Positions 40,901 through 50,573 of a DNA stretch of 64,000 bases are shown here, piece by piece. How positions within the stretch are numbered: the first letter of the stretch is position 1; each line of letters begins with the position of its first letter. A program made the position numbers and the translations under genes. A model generated the notes under the pieces. The model was not told the origin of the DNA, ran no database searches, and saw only the letters and a list, made by a program, of their open reading frames with translations. Source of the stretch: Stomatobaculum longum (GTDB lineage: Bacteria > Bacillota > Clostridia > Lachnospirales > Lachnospiraceae). The stretch is from assembly GCA_000242235.1 (NCBI GenBank), contig JH590861.1, forward strand, positions 328,692-392,691, given 5' to 3'.

Positions 40901-43792
40901 TTAATCCTCGATATTGACATCACTGACACGTTGCGCACCCGCATTCAGGATCTCGTCCACATTGGTATAGCCAAAGCAGAGGCGGTATACATCCTTTGCG
41001 ACGGAAGCGGCATTCGCCGAGGTGTAACCGTAGGGAATATTGACCGTGACCGCGAGCTTCGGACTCTCATAGGGGCCGAACGAGATGAAGAACGCGTGGT
41101 TGGCTCTCGTCTTCGACTCCTGTGCCGTACCGGTCTTACCGGCGATATTCACCTCGAAGCCCTTGAAAATACGGCTTGCGGAGCCCGACTCGACCACGCC
41201 GCGCATACCCTGCTGTACGGCGTCCCAGTTCTCCGGTTTGACTTCCATGGTGCGGATGACATTCGGATCATAGCTTCGGATTGCCTCGCCCTGCCAGTCG
41301 GTCACACGGTCGAGTACCGAGAGATCAAAGACTGTGCCGCGGTTTGCGAGCGCCGTGACATAACGCGAGAGCTGCACATTTGCGAACGAGTTGGTACCCT
41401 GACCGATGGCCGACCGCTCCGGGCTCTGGTCGGAAATCATGGGGTCGTTCTCGATAATTTCGACGCCGGACTTCTGGTCCAGACCGAACATGGTCGCGTA
41501 TTTATTGAGACGCGCAATGCCGAGCGCGGGATCGTACTCGCCCTGCGGGTTCGTCGCGAGGCGATGTCCGAGGTCCGCAAAGAAGACGTTACAGGAATTC
41601 CGGATACCGGCAACGATGTTCTGGACGCCGTGGCGACCCGGATAAATCCAGCAGCGCAGCGGCGGCGTAATCGCATCGTAAATACCCGTACAGTTGACGG
41701 TGTCATTCAGTCCGATGACATTTTCCTCGAGTGCGGCAATCGCGATAATCGGCTTAAAGGTAGAACCCGGCGCCTTTCTGGCCTGTGTCGCATTGTTATA
41801 GAGCGGCAGAGATTCATCCTTGACCAGCCGGTTATAGTATTTCGCATCCATCGTATTCGTGAGGCGATTGTTATCATAGCCGGGATACGACACCAGCGCT
41901 TTTACCTTGCCCGTCGTCACATCGGTCACGACACAGCCGGCCGTACAGGGATCGAGCGCGAGTTGCGCCGGTGTGATTTTGAGCTCCGAGACCAGACGGA
42001 CAAAAAAGCTGTAGGCATAGGCCGGACCGCCGGCAGCGAGCTCCGCCTGGGCCGCGGGATCCGGTTCCAGCACACCCTGGTCATAGAGCGCGAGGCAGAG
42101 TTCCCTGCCGCCGACCAGATTATTCCGTATCATGTACTGGCAGAGCAGCTTTTCAAAGTCCGGATCGGTCTTCAGCGACTCGAGCGAAGAATTGACGAGC
42201 GCCTCATACACCTCTTCCGCTCCCGCGTACTTTTTAATGCCTTTGATTGCGGTGGTATTGACCCAGCCGTCCTTGATGCCATCCTGCAGGAACTCGCGCA
42301 GCGAGATGGAATCCGCCTTCCAGCGCGCATAGTAGTCCTTGTTGCTGTCTATCTTATCCTTGGAGATGACACCGCTGTCCGCGGAAGTCAGACTCGTGTA
42401 CATGAAATAGAGAAAGGCGCGCTGATCGTTCGGAAGCTCCGCCATGTTGAGCGGCGACGGGTTCATGAGTTGCTCCCGCATCGCGGCGAGCGAACTCTCG
42501 CTGTACGCGCTGAGGCGCTCCGCAATGTAGCGCTCTGTCTCGCTCGCGGAATCCCCCTTCATGTGATCCAGCGAAAGCACATTGTTGCCGATCAGCTGAT
42601 AATAGGCGTCTTTGACCGGAATGAGGCGCGCGGTCGAGTCCGTCGTCTCCGTGTTCGGATTGTCCTCATTGACCAGTTTTGCCGCGACAATACCTGCGAG
42701 GTGCTGCTCCAGCTGGTGGTAAATGCCGACCTGCAGATCGCGGTCAATCGAGAGGTAGACATCGTTGCCGGCGACGGGCTCCGTCTCGCTCTCGACTTCC
42801 ATCACATGGCCCACATTGTCGACATACATGGTGCGGGATCCCTTTTTGCCGTGCAAATCCTGCTCCATGTACTCTTCGATGCCCGTGCGGCCTATGGTAT
42901 CGCTGAGCGTATAGTCCGGATTCTTTTCGCGCAGTTCCTTTAGCTGCTCGTCCGGCATCTTGCCGACATAGCCGATCAGCGAAGAAAACGGCACCTCGTC
43001 GTTATAGACGCGCTCGGTCGTCTGCTCACAGTTGACACCGAGCAGTTTCGCCTGGTTCTCGAGGATATCGACTCTCGTCTCATCCTTGACGTGCGTCACC
43101 ACCGTTGTGCTCTCATAGCTTCGATAGGCCGTGAGACCTATGGTGTAGCGGATATTCACGAGTTCCAGTTTCTCCAGATTGCTGAGCGTGACCGGTTTGC
43201 CCTCCTCATCGGTCAGAAGGTTCAGTTTGTAGCTCAGGAAGCGCTTGTTCAAAAGTTCTTCGGCTGAAATTTCGGACGGATACTTGCCCCCGTCCCCCGT
43301 CAGTTCGCTCACACGCTTTAAACCGTAAAAGTCACGGAGAAAGCGTTTCCGCGCCTCTTCATTGACACTCGTGTAATAGAACTCATTGTTCTCATTCAGC
43401 CCGATTTCGAGACGGCCCGTCACGGTCTCACCGTGCGCATTCAGAATCTGAATCAGACGATAATACATCTGATTCCGCTGCAGAGCCTTCCGGTACTCGC
43501 CGCTGTCTTTGATGGTCACATTGTACGAAAGGCGGTTATAGGCGAGCAGCTTGCCGTTCGCATCGAAGATATTGCCGCGCGTCGCGGGAATCGCGACAGT
43601 CTTCTCCGTCTTTTGCAGATAGTTTTTCTGATAGGACTCTCCATTGATAATCTGCAAATGATAGAGCCGGAAGATCATGATGCAGAGCAAGCCCATGTAG
43701 CCGAAGCCGAGCAGAACAAGGCGCGAGGCCTTGAAGTTCTGCTGCAGCCGCTCAAAACGATCCCGCAAAAATTCCAGAAAATCTCTCAGCAC
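40901..43792 (-). CDS. Penicillin-binding protein 2 (MrdA-type, class B) with large insertion
   Basis: 963 aa, about 300 longer than E. coli PBP2. One N-terminal membrane span (about 24-47), dimerisation/pedestal region (50-350), an additional helical block of about 230 residues (about 370-605) without a recognised family, then the transpeptidase domain with GSTFKP (Ser677), NSCN (SxN at 733-735) and KTGTA (Lys886). It makes peptidoglycan cross-links with RodA during elongation. It lies between mreD and rodA, as expected for the elongasome. Similar long PBP2s occur in Lachnospiraceae, so the insertion is probably lineage-specific rather than an error. Confidence 0.93.
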   Translation of the reverse strand: MLRDFLEFLRDRFERLQQNFKASRLVLLGFGYMGLLCIMIFRLYHLQIINGESYQKNYLQKTEKTVAIPATRGNIFDANGKLLAYNRLSYNVTIKDSGEYRKALQRNQMYYRLIQILNAHGETVTGRLEIGLNENNEFYYTSVNEEARKRFLRDFYGLKRVSELTGDGGKYPSEISAEELLNKRFLSYKLNLLTDEEGKPVTLSNLEKLELVNIRYTIGLTAYRSYESTTVVTHVKDETRVDILENQAKLLGVNCEQTTERVYNDEVPFSSLIGYVGKMPDEQLKELREKNPDYTLSDTIGRTGIEEYMEQDLHGKKGSRTMYVDNVGHVMEVESETEPVAGNDVYLSIDRDLQVGIYHQLEQHLAGIVAAKLVNEDNPNTETTDSTARLIPVKDAYYQLIGNNVLSLDHMKGDSASETERYIAERLSAYSESSLAAMREQLMNPSPLNMAELPNDQRAFLYFMYTSLTSADSGVISKDKIDSNKDYYARWKADSISLREFLQDGIKDGWVNTTAIKGIKKYAGAEEVYEALVNSSLESLKTDPDFEKLLCQYMIRNNLVGGRELCLALYDQGVLEPDPAAQAELAAGGPAYAYSFFVRLVSELKITPAQLALDPCTAGCVVTDVTTGKVKALVSYPGYDNNRLTNTMDAKYYNRLVKDESLPLYNNATQARKAPGSTFKPIIAIAALEENVIGLNDTVNCTGIYDAITPPLRCWIYPGRHGVQNIVAGIRNSCNVFFADLGHRLATNPQGEYDPALGIARLNKYATMFGLDQKSGVEIIENDPMISDQSPERSAIGQGTNSFANVQLSRYVTALANRGTVFDLSVLDRVTDWQGEAIRSYDPNVIRTMEVKPENWDAVQQGMRGVVESGSASRIFKGFEVNIAGKTGTAQESKTRANHAFFISFGPYESPKLAVTVNIPYGYTSANAASVAKDVYRLCFGYTNVDEILNAGAQRVSDVNIED

Positions 43793-43802
43793 TGATTTCT
43801 CC

Positions 43803-44315
43803 TCAGGTCGTTGCTCTTCTCTGATCCAGGAACTCCAACTTCCGGTTGTACCAGAGGAAGAAGCGGTAGATGATCAGCGTAAACAACAGTGAAATGATAA
43901 TCTCGGGGAAGATGATGGTCCGAAAGTAAAACGGAAAATCAAGCTTGCCGCGAATTACAAAACGGAAGACATAAATATAAAGATTATACAGAAACTCATT
44001 GACGGTACAGAGCAGGAGCGGCAGGGTGATATAGCTCTCATAGTAATACTTCGAGAGCGAGCCGTTTAAAAACCCGATCCAGACAAAGAAAAGCGTGAAA
44101 AAGCCGAACGCACCGGAATGGAACAAATCCACCAACAGTCCCGCCGCGAGTCCGTAGAACATACCTGCCCGTTGCCCGTAGATAAAGGCGTAGGCAAAGG
44201 TAAAGATCAAAATCAGATTGGGCGTCGCCGAGAGAAAGGGGATGAACGGAAAAATACAACTCTGCAGCGCAAAAGCCGCAATCAGCACAAGGAGGTTTAA
44301 AAGTGTGCGTTTCAT
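43803..44315 (-). CDS. mreD: Rod-shape-determining membrane protein MreD
   Basis: 170 aa with five or six hydrophobic segments and almost no charged loops, the LQSCIFPFIPFLSATPNLILIF-type start and RAGMFYGLAAGLLVDLFHSGAFG block typical of MreD. It works with MreC and RodA/PBP2 in lateral-wall synthesis. It lies 10 nt after mreC and 10 nt before the PBP2 gene. Confidence 0.9.
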   Translation of the reverse strand: MKRTLLNLLVLIAAFALQSCIFPFIPFLSATPNLILIFTFAYAFIYGQRAGMFYGLAAGLLVDLFHSGAFGFFTLFFVWIGFLNGSLSKYYYESYITLPLLLCTVNEFLYNLYIYVFRFVIRGKLDFPFYFRTIIFPEIIISLLFTLIIYRFFLWYNRKLEFLDQRRATT

Positions 44316-44325
44316 CCTACCCTCC

Positions 44326-45645
44326 TCACGGATTTTTCGGCAGACTCTCTACGGTCTGCGCCGGCTCGGTCTGTGCGGCCTGAGTTTCGGGCGGCTGTGT
44401 GGCCTGGGTCTCCCGGCGCGGCGCTTCGGTCTCCTGCCGCCTTCTCTCCGTCGAAGCCTCGGTCTCTCGCCGACGGGTCTCGCGTGCTTCGGTCTGTCGT
44501 TCGGTCTGTCGCCGGGCGGCCGTCGTCTCGCGCTGCGTAGCTGCGGTGGTCCTGGCGGCTGCCGTCGTGCTGCGCGCCGTAGTCTCTGCGGCGGCTGTGC
44601 TCGTCTCGGGTGCCGCGGTACTGCTCTCCGCCACGCTGGTCTCTATGGCACTGCTCTCCGCGGCAGCGCTCTCTGCCGTACTCTCCCCGGCAGTTGTATC
44701 CGCCTCCGAAGCGCCGCTCTCCTCCGAAGCTGTCGTCTCCGGCGCAGTCAGACTGTCCGCATCCGGCAAGGTGGTGCGCGGCGTCTCAAAGGAGCCGTCC
44801 TCCCGCATCTCCGACTTCAAATCGAGTACGACCAGCACATCCTGAATGGTCTCGAAATCCGCGACCGGTACCAGGGTGCCGCTCCGGGTCAGACGATCCG
44901 GGTCTGTCTTCAGGTCGCCGACATAGCCGATCAGAATGCCCGGCAGGAATTTGGAACTCACGGTGCTCGTCACAATCGCATCGCCGTCCTTGATATCCGC
45001 CGTATCGGTGATATCGCTGAGTTTCAGCTTGCCCGAGGCATAGAGCTGCAGGCTGCCCGAGACAATGCAAGTGTCGTTTGACTGTATCGCCATGGCGCTG
45101 ACGCGGCTCACATCGTCAATGATGGAGCGCACCGTCGCGTAGTTGTCGCCGACATCCGTCACAATGCCGATGAGTCCGCCGTCTCCGACCACGTTCATGT
45201 CCGGCTTGATGCCGTCGCGCGCGCCCTTGTCAATGCGGAACACATGGAACCAGTTGCCGGTGTCCTTTGCTATGACGCGGGCCCCCGTCATGCGGTACTG
45301 CCCGTAGGTCTGATTCAGCTCATAGAGCGCGCGCAGACGGCGCAGCTCATAGCTGTCGCTCTGCAGGCGCGTATTCTCCATCGTGAGCGAAGCGACCTGC
45401 TTGCGGAGGGACTCGTTGTCCGAGAGTGCCGTCCGCATCCGTTCCTGGTTCTTGAAATTCGTATAGACCGCGCTGCCCACGCGGTTCACACCGGTCTGCA
45501 CCGGCATGAGCAGGTAGCCGACCGCTGTCCGGAGCGGACGCAACTGCTCGTTTTTGATTGTCGTAAGTCCTATCATGCCGACGCAGGATACGCTGAGCAC
45601 AATGAGAACCAGGCGGTTATTCGATATTTTCACAATAGACCCCAC
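44326..45645 (-). CDS. mreC: Rod-shape-determining protein MreC with long low-complexity tail
   Basis: 439 aa: membrane anchor (about 8-27), coiled coil (about 60-100), MreC beta domains (about 105-275; ARVIAKDTGNWFHVFRIDKGARDGI, GLIGIVTDV), then about 150 residues of Ala/Thr/Ser/Glu then Arg/Glu/Thr/Gln-rich low complexity. The tail is unusual and presumably extends into the wall. The gene begins 16 nt inside radC. In Bacillus mreB separates these two genes; here there is no room for it. Confidence 0.92.
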   Translation of the reverse strand: MGSIVKISNNRLVLIVLSVSCVGMIGLTTIKNEQLRPLRTAVGYLLMPVQTGVNRVGSAVYTNFKNQERMRTALSDNESLRKQVASLTMENTRLQSDSYELRRLRALYELNQTYGQYRMTGARVIAKDTGNWFHVFRIDKGARDGIKPDMNVVGDGGLIGIVTDVGDNYATVRSIIDDVSRVSAMAIQSNDTCIVSGSLQLYASGKLKLSDITDTADIKDGDAIVTSTVSSKFLPGILIGYVGDLKTDPDRLTRSGTLVPVADFETIQDVLVVLDLKSEMREDGSFETPRTTLPDADSLTAPETTASEESGASEADTTAGESTAESAAAESSAIETSVAESSTAAPETSTAAAETTARSTTAAARTTAATQRETTAARRQTERQTEARETRRRETEASTERRRQETEAPRRETQATQPPETQAAQTEPAQTVESLPKNP

Positions 45646-46322
45646 TCCTTAAAACTGTAGTAGGCATTATCTCCGATGACAATATGGTCTTCCAGCGGAA
45701 TGCCGATGAGACGCGCCGCTTCCTGTATTTCGGCAGTGACCTTCTGATCGTCCTTGCTCGGGCGCGGATCACCGCTCGGATGGTTGTGAATCAGAATCAT
45801 ACGAACGGCGCGTGCGCGGAGCGCCGCAATCATGAGCTCCCGCACGGATACCACCGAGGAATCGACCGAGCCGCGACTTAACAAACGGTCACAGATCAGC
45901 CGCAATTTGGTGTCGAGAAAGGCGGCATGGAGTTCCTCCTGTTCGAGATGGCGGAGAGCCTCCATGTAGTAACGCGCGCAAATCGAAGGGTCGGCGAACG
46001 CGGCAGTCAGATTCTTCGCCGCTTCCCGCCGCCAGATGCGCTTCGAGAGTTCGCCGATTGCGACGAGCTGCAACGCCTTTGCCTCGCCGACGCCGCGAAT
46101 CCGCATATAGTCCTGCATGCTGTTGTGAAGGAGTCCCAGCAAACCCTCGCGGCGTGGCTCTAAATCAAGCACCAGCGCAGAGAGTTCCGTGACATCCTGT
46201 CCGCTGCAGCCGCTGCGGAGCAGCAGTGCCAAAAGCTCCTGGTCATCCAGGCTCGCAATGCCGAGACGACGCGCCTTCTCCGCAGGTCTTTCCTCCGGCA
46301 GAATATCTCTCAACTTTCTCAT
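45630..46322 (-). CDS. radC: RadC/JAB-domain protein
   Basis: 230 aa: N-terminal helix-hairpin-helix region (about 1-90; RGVGEAKALQLVAIGEL), then a JAB/MPN metalloprotease-like domain with the zinc motif ILIHNHPSGDPRPSKDD (about 175). The name RadC is historical; a role in DNA repair is not supported, and the biochemical function is open. The linkage radC-mre is conserved in Firmicutes. Confidence 0.93.
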   Translation of the reverse strand: MRKLRDILPEERPAEKARRLGIASLDDQELLALLLRSGCSGQDVTELSALVLDLEPRREGLLGLLHNSMQDYMRIRGVGEAKALQLVAIGELSKRIWRREAAKNLTAAFADPSICARYYMEALRHLEQEELHAAFLDTKLRLICDRLLSRGSVDSSVVSVRELMIAALRARAVRMILIHNHPSGDPRPSKDDQKVTAEIQEAARLIGIPLEDHIVIGDNAYYSFKEWGLL

Positions 46323-46369
46323 TCGTTTTCCTCCCGAGCTCTCCAGGCACAGCGAGGAAATACTAGTCT

Positions 46370-46378
46370 ATTATAGCA
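46370..46378 (-). promoter_or_regulatory. Extended -10 promoter of the radC-mreCD-PBP2 operon
   Basis: Minus strand: TGC-TATAAT, a consensus extended -10, without a recognisable -35; 48 nt before the radC ATG. Confidence 0.6.
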
Positions 46379-46382
46379 CAGT

Positions 46383-47675
46383 TTATACGAGTCCGGCGTC
46401 CGCGAGCTTCTGGAGCGACATCAGGACGCCGATTTTCGCATGCGCATAGGTGAGACCGCCCTGGAAATACGCGGTATACGGCGGACGCATGGGGCCGTCT
46501 GCCGAGAGTTCGATCGACGCGCCCGAGACAAAAGTTCCGGCCGCCATAATGACCGGTTCCTCATAGCCCGGCATGTCCCAGGCCTCCGGTTTCACGAAAC
46601 TGTCGACCGGAGACGCTGCCTGAATGCCGATACAGAAGGCAGAGAGCGCTTCGGGGGACTTTAAGTCGACCGACTGGATGATGTCATGCCGCAGTTCCTC
46701 TGCGCGCGGATTGACCGGGAAGCCGAGATTCTGATAAAGCTGCGCCGCAAAAATGGCTCCCTTTTCGGCAGAAGCCGTCACGGTCGGAGCGAGAAAGAGC
46801 CCCTGGAAAAACTGTCTGGTGACGCCGAGCGAGGCCCCGAGTTCCTTACCGAGTCCCGGCGCCGTTAAGCGGTAGGCCGCATTTTCAATCAGCTCCCGCT
46901 TGCCTGCGATATAGCCGCCGATCGGCGCGAGACCGCCGCCCGGATTCTTGATGAGGGAGCCCACCAGCAAATCCGCGCCGAATTCGCTGGGCTCTCGCCG
47001 CTCCACAAACTCGCCGTAGCAGTTGTCGACCATACAGATTACATCCGGTTTCACCGACTTGACAAAACGGATTAACTCCGCAATCTCCGCGACCGAGAGT
47101 GTTTTTCTGGCCGCGTAGCCCTTGGAGCGCTGAATCTCGACCAGTCTGGTTTTCTCGTTGATGTTGTCCCGAATCGCATCAAAGTCAAAACTTCCGTCCT
47201 CTTTTAAGTCCGCCTGACGATAGCTCACGCCGTACTCTCGGAGACTTCCGCGCTGCGGGCGTATGCCGATGACTTCATCAAGCGTATCGTAGGGCTTACC
47301 GACCGGCGAAAGGATTTCATCGCCCGGGCGGAGATTTCCGAAGAGTGCGACCGTCAGCGCATGTGTGCCGCTGACAAGCTGCGCTCTGACCAGGGCGTCC
47401 TCCGTCCCGAAGACCGAGGCGTAGACCGCCTCCAGCGCATCCCGCCCGATGTCGTTGTAGCCGTAGCCCGTACTCGGCGAGAGGTGTGCTTCGCCGATGC
47501 GGTGCTCGCGGAGTGCGTTCAGCACTTTCATCTGGTTGTATTCCGCAATTGCATCAATTTCCGCAAACCGCGCCTTGCACTGTGCCTCCGCCGCTTCTCC
47601 GAGCGCTAACACGCGTTCGGACAGCCCCGCCGCGCGGTACATATCCAGTAAACTCTCGTCCAATCCTGCACTCAT
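46383..47675 (-). CDS. Methionine gamma-lyase family PLP protein ('aluminum resistance protein')
   Basis: 430 aa, fold-type I PLP enzyme. VSGTHALTVALFGNL, MVDNCYGEFVERREP with the PLP-binding Asp, GSLIKNPGGGLAPIGGYIAG with the Schiff-base Lys, and TYAHAKIGVLMSLQ at the end match Pfam Met_gamma_lyase (PF06838), found after miaA in Firmicutes. The reaction is not well established; C-S lyase activity is inferred from family naming. The start at 47675 overlaps the miaA stop (ATGA), with GGGAAGAG upstream. A longer frame to 47843 is rejected because it lies wholly within miaA. Confidence 0.9.
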   Translation of the reverse strand: MSAGLDESLLDMYRAAGLSERVLALGEAAEAQCKARFAEIDAIAEYNQMKVLNALREHRIGEAHLSPSTGYGYNDIGRDALEAVYASVFGTEDALVRAQLVSGTHALTVALFGNLRPGDEILSPVGKPYDTLDEVIGIRPQRGSLREYGVSYRQADLKEDGSFDFDAIRDNINEKTRLVEIQRSKGYAARKTLSVAEIAELIRFVKSVKPDVICMVDNCYGEFVERREPSEFGADLLVGSLIKNPGGGLAPIGGYIAGKRELIENAAYRLTAPGLGKELGASLGVTRQFFQGLFLAPTVTASAEKGAIFAAQLYQNLGFPVNPRAEELRHDIIQSVDLKSPEALSAFCIGIQAASPVDSFVKPEAWDMPGYEEPVIMAAGTFVSGASIELSADGPMRPPYTAYFQGGLTYAHAKIGVLMSLQKLADAGLV

Positions 47676-48625
47676 CTCGTCTCTTCCCTTCTCTTTTCCA
47701 CGCGGCGAAGCATCTCCGCTGCGATGGCCTGCTCCGAGGCATAGTCTTCCCGGAGAAACCACTCCGCGTCCCGCTCCCTGCGAAACCAGGTGAGCTGACG
47801 CTTGGCAAAATGCCTGGTATCCAGCTTGACGAGCTCTTTGCAACGCAAAAGATCCGCTTTACCGTCCAGATAGTCAAATAACTCATGGTAGCCGATGCCC
47901 TGCATCGATGTCGCCGTCCGCGGCACCCCGCGCGCCGCGAGCGAACGCACTTCCTCGACCAGTCCCGCCCGAAACATGGCCTCTACCCGCGCATCGATAC
48001 GCCGGTAGAGACTCTGTCTCTCCATATTCAGCACAAAGTAAGAGAGCGCATAGGGGGACTGCCGCTCTCTCGCCTCTGCATTGTGGCGGGAAATCCGCTC
48101 GCCGCTGCTGAGGAAATATTCGAGGGCGCGGAGCACTCTCTTCTCATTGTTCGGATGAATTTGCGCCGCGGCCTCCGGATCGACTGCCGAAAGTTCCGCG
48201 TAAAGCGACGCAATCCCCTCGCGCGCTCTTCGCTCCGTCAGTGCCGCATGTACGGCCTCATCTCGGCTCTCCTCGGAAAAAGGAACCTCATAGAGCACGG
48301 TCTGCAGATAAAAGCCGGTGCCGCCGACCAGAATCGGCACCTTGCCGCGCGCCTGTATCTCTTCGATGGCCTGCTTTGCGAGCTTCTGGAAGCGCATTGC
48401 GTCGAAATTCTCCTCCGGCTCCAGAATATCGATCAGATGATGCGGCACGCCCTGCATCTCCGCCGCCGTGATTTTTGCGGTTCCGATGTCCATGTGCCGA
48501 TACACCTGCATGGAGTCGGCGGAGATAATTTCTCCGTCGAGCGCTTTTGCGAGTGCCAGCGAGAGCGCGGTTTTGCCGGCCGCCGTGGGCCCCGTGAGCG
48601 CTACCAGCGTCTGTTTTTCACACAA
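47672..48625 (-). CDS. miaA: tRNA dimethylallyltransferase
   Basis: 317 aa. ALTGPTAAGKTALSLALA is the P-loop, GEIISADSMQVYRHMDIGTAK follows with the catalytic Asp, VPHHLIDILEPEENF and LVGGTGFYL are diagnostic. MiaA adds the isopentenyl group to A37 of tRNAs reading U-starting codons; MiaB encoded upstream then methylthiolates it. TTG start at 48625 with GGAGG at 48635-48639; overlaps mutL by 8 nt. Confidence 0.94.
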   Translation of the reverse strand: MCEKQTLVALTGPTAAGKTALSLALAKALDGEIISADSMQVYRHMDIGTAKITAAEMQGVPHHLIDILEPEENFDAMRFQKLAKQAIEEIQARGKVPILVGGTGFYLQTVLYEVPFSEESRDEAVHAALTERRAREGIASLYAELSAVDPEAAAQIHPNNEKRVLRALEYFLSSGERISRHNAEARERQSPYALSYFVLNMERQSLYRRIDARVEAMFRAGLVEEVRSLAARGVPRTATSMQGIGYHELFDYLDGKADLLRCKELVKLDTRHFAKRQLTWFRRERDAEWFLREDYASEQAIAAEMLRRVEKRREETR

Positions 48626-50573
48626 TGCGCTTAAACCTCCGTTCCAGCTCTGTCTTCGTGAGTTCTATGATGGTAGGCCTGCCGTGCGGGCAGTTGTAAG
48701 GATTCTCGAGCGCAAAGAGCTCGTCGAGCAAGGCCTCCGCCTCCCGCTGTGAGATATGCTGATTGCCCTTAATCGCTGCCTTACAGGACATGGACGCGGT
48801 CTTTTCGATGATGAGGAGCGGCACATCGTCGGCGCGCTGCCCCGCGAGCAGGCTCGCAAACATCGTTTTCAGGAGCTCTTCTTTTAAGACCGAGGGCAAA
48901 ATGTCGGGCACGGCGCGGACCGCATAGCTGGAGCCGCCGAAGTGCTCGATGGAAAAGCCGATTTTTTCAAAGCACTCATGCTGCTCCGTAAGGAGCGCTG
49001 CCTCCTCCGCGCTTAGCGTGAGGAGGAGCGGCGGCTCCAGGCGCTGTGCGCTCACAGCCTGCTGCCGGTAGTCCCGCAATAACCTCTCATAGTTCACCTT
49101 CTCATGCGCCGCATGCTGGTCGATGAGATACATCGAATTGCCGCGCTCGGCAATCCAGTAAGTATCGAAGACCGCACCGACCAGCCGGAGATGCTGCCGC
49201 TCCTCGGGGCGAAACAGCGCATACTGTCCGCCGCGCTCCACAGTCTCAAAGGCCGGCATCTCTTCGGCGACAGCCCTCTCTGTCTTGCCGCCTGTCGCCG
49301 GTTCTTCGCGCCCCGCCCGCGTTTCTTCTTCCGCGCCCCGCTGCAAGGGCTGCTCTGTCTGTTCCGGCCGATTTGTACTGCGCTCTGTTTCCGCGCTCTG
49401 ATTCAACTGCCGCTGCCCGTAGGCCGAGAGAAAGGAGGAAAGAGAGAGTTCTTTCTCCGCTTCTTCCTGCTGTCTCTCCGCCCGAAGGCGCTTCGTCTCA
49501 AAAGGCTCCGGCGGCTTTTCCGCCTTTTTCCGGGATACTTCCGGTATGGTATGCCGCTCTTCCGAGAGTGCGGAGAGGCGAATCAACTCCGCGCGTTGCA
49601 GTGCCTCCTCGACTGCGGCCCGGAGAAAGAGATACAGCGCCTGACCGTCCGAGAAGCGCACCTCCCGCTTGGTCGGATGCACATTGACATCGACAACCTC
49701 GGGCTTTGTTGTAAGAAACAGGACAGCAAAGGGGAAGTTATGCTGCATCATACGGTCACCGTAGCCGTCCTCAATGGCCTTCGAGAGCAGCGGGCTCTTG
49801 ATATAGCGCCCGTTGATGCAGTAGTGTTCAAGCGCGCGACTGCCCCTCGAAATCTCGGGCCGTCCGATAAAGCCGTGCACCGAGAGTCCCTTTTCCTCCC
49901 GCTCGACGGGAAGGAGTTTGGTCGCAATCTCTCTCCCGTAAAGCTGGTAAATAATGTCCTTCACTTCCCGGTTGCCGCTCGTGTGGAAACGGCTCTGGCC
50001 GTTTGCGAGAAAGCGAATCGAGACCTCCGGGTGTGAGAGCGCAAGCTCCTCGGCGAGCGCCGCGACATGGGCGGTCTCCGTGACCGCTGCCTTTAAGAAG
50101 CCGCGACGAACGGGCGTATTGAAAAAGAGGTCGCGGGCAATCACCGTCGTCCCGGCCGGTGCGCCGATTTCCTCGAGCGCCGTCTGCTGCCCGCCCTCCG
50201 CCGTATAGCGGACGCCGGTCAATGCATCCCGCCGCTTCGTGATGAGCTCGATTCGCGCGACCGCCGCGATGCTTGCGAGGGCCTCGCCGCGAAAGCCGAG
50301 ACTCTGTACATGGTAAATGTCCTCCGCCGTCCGGATTTTGGAAGTCGCGTGGCGAAGAAAGGCGGTCGGCACCTCATCGGCCGCAATACCGCTCCCGTTG
50401 TCCGTCACCCGTATCATCGCGATGCCGCCGTCGCGAATTTCAATCGTGATGACACTCGCATCGGCATCGATTGCATTTTCCGCGAGCTCTTTCACAATCG
50501 AAGCCGGGCGCTCAATGACTTCGCCCGCCGCGATTTTATTGATGGTTGACTCGTCGAGAAGCTGAATGCTCAT
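48618..50573 (-). CDS. mutL: DNA mismatch repair endonuclease MutL
   Basis: 651 aa. N-terminal GHKL ATPase domain (about 1-330; NKIAAGEVIERPASIVKELAEN-type motif I, GFRGEALASI motif III), an acidic/Gln-rich linker (340-450), and a C-terminal endonuclease/dimerisation domain (460-651) with DQHAAHEKVNYE (DQHAx2Ex4E), SCKAAIKGN and CPHGRP zinc-binding motifs. It is therefore the nicking type of MutL found in organisms without MutH. The ATG overlaps the mutS stop (ATGA), so MutS and MutL are coupled. Confidence 0.95.
   Translation of the reverse strand: MSIQLLDESTINKIAAGEVIERPASIVKELAENAIDADASVITIEIRDGGIAMIRVTDNGSGIAADEVPTAFLRHATSKIRTAEDIYHVQSLGFRGEALASIAAVARIELITKRRDALTGVRYTAEGGQQTALEEIGAPAGTTVIARDLFFNTPVRRGFLKAAVTETAHVAALAEELALSHPEVSIRFLANGQSRFHTSGNREVKDIIYQLYGREIATKLLPVEREEKGLSVHGFIGRPEISRGSRALEHYCINGRYIKSPLLSKAIEDGYGDRMMQHNFPFAVLFLTTKPEVVDVNVHPTKREVRFSDGQALYLFLRAAVEEALQRAELIRLSALSEERHTIPEVSRKKAEKPPEPFETKRLRAERQQEEAEKELSLSSFLSAYGQRQLNQSAETERSTNRPEQTEQPLQRGAEEETRAGREEPATGGKTERAVAEEMPAFETVERGGQYALFRPEERQHLRLVGAVFDTYWIAERGNSMYLIDQHAAHEKVNYERLLRDYRQQAVSAQRLEPPLLLTLSAEEAALLTEQHECFEKIGFSIEHFGGSSYAVRAVPDILPSVLKEELLKTMFASLLAGQRADDVPLLIIEKTASMSCKAAIKGNQHISQREAEALLDELFALENPYNCPHGRPTIIELTKTELERRFKRIV

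Noticed and set aside
40931-42943. 670-codon open frame on plus, antisense to the PBP2 gene
   Set aside because: It is a composition shadow of a GC-rich gene: the product is Arg/Asp/Val-rich with no domain, and the PBP2 frame has intact catalytic motifs throughout.
44340-44790. Short tandem repeats at the mreC 3' end as a DNA repeat element
   Set aside because: They encode the Ala/Thr/Ser and Arg/Glu/Thr low-complexity tail in frame; this is protein composition, not a mobile or CRISPR repeat.
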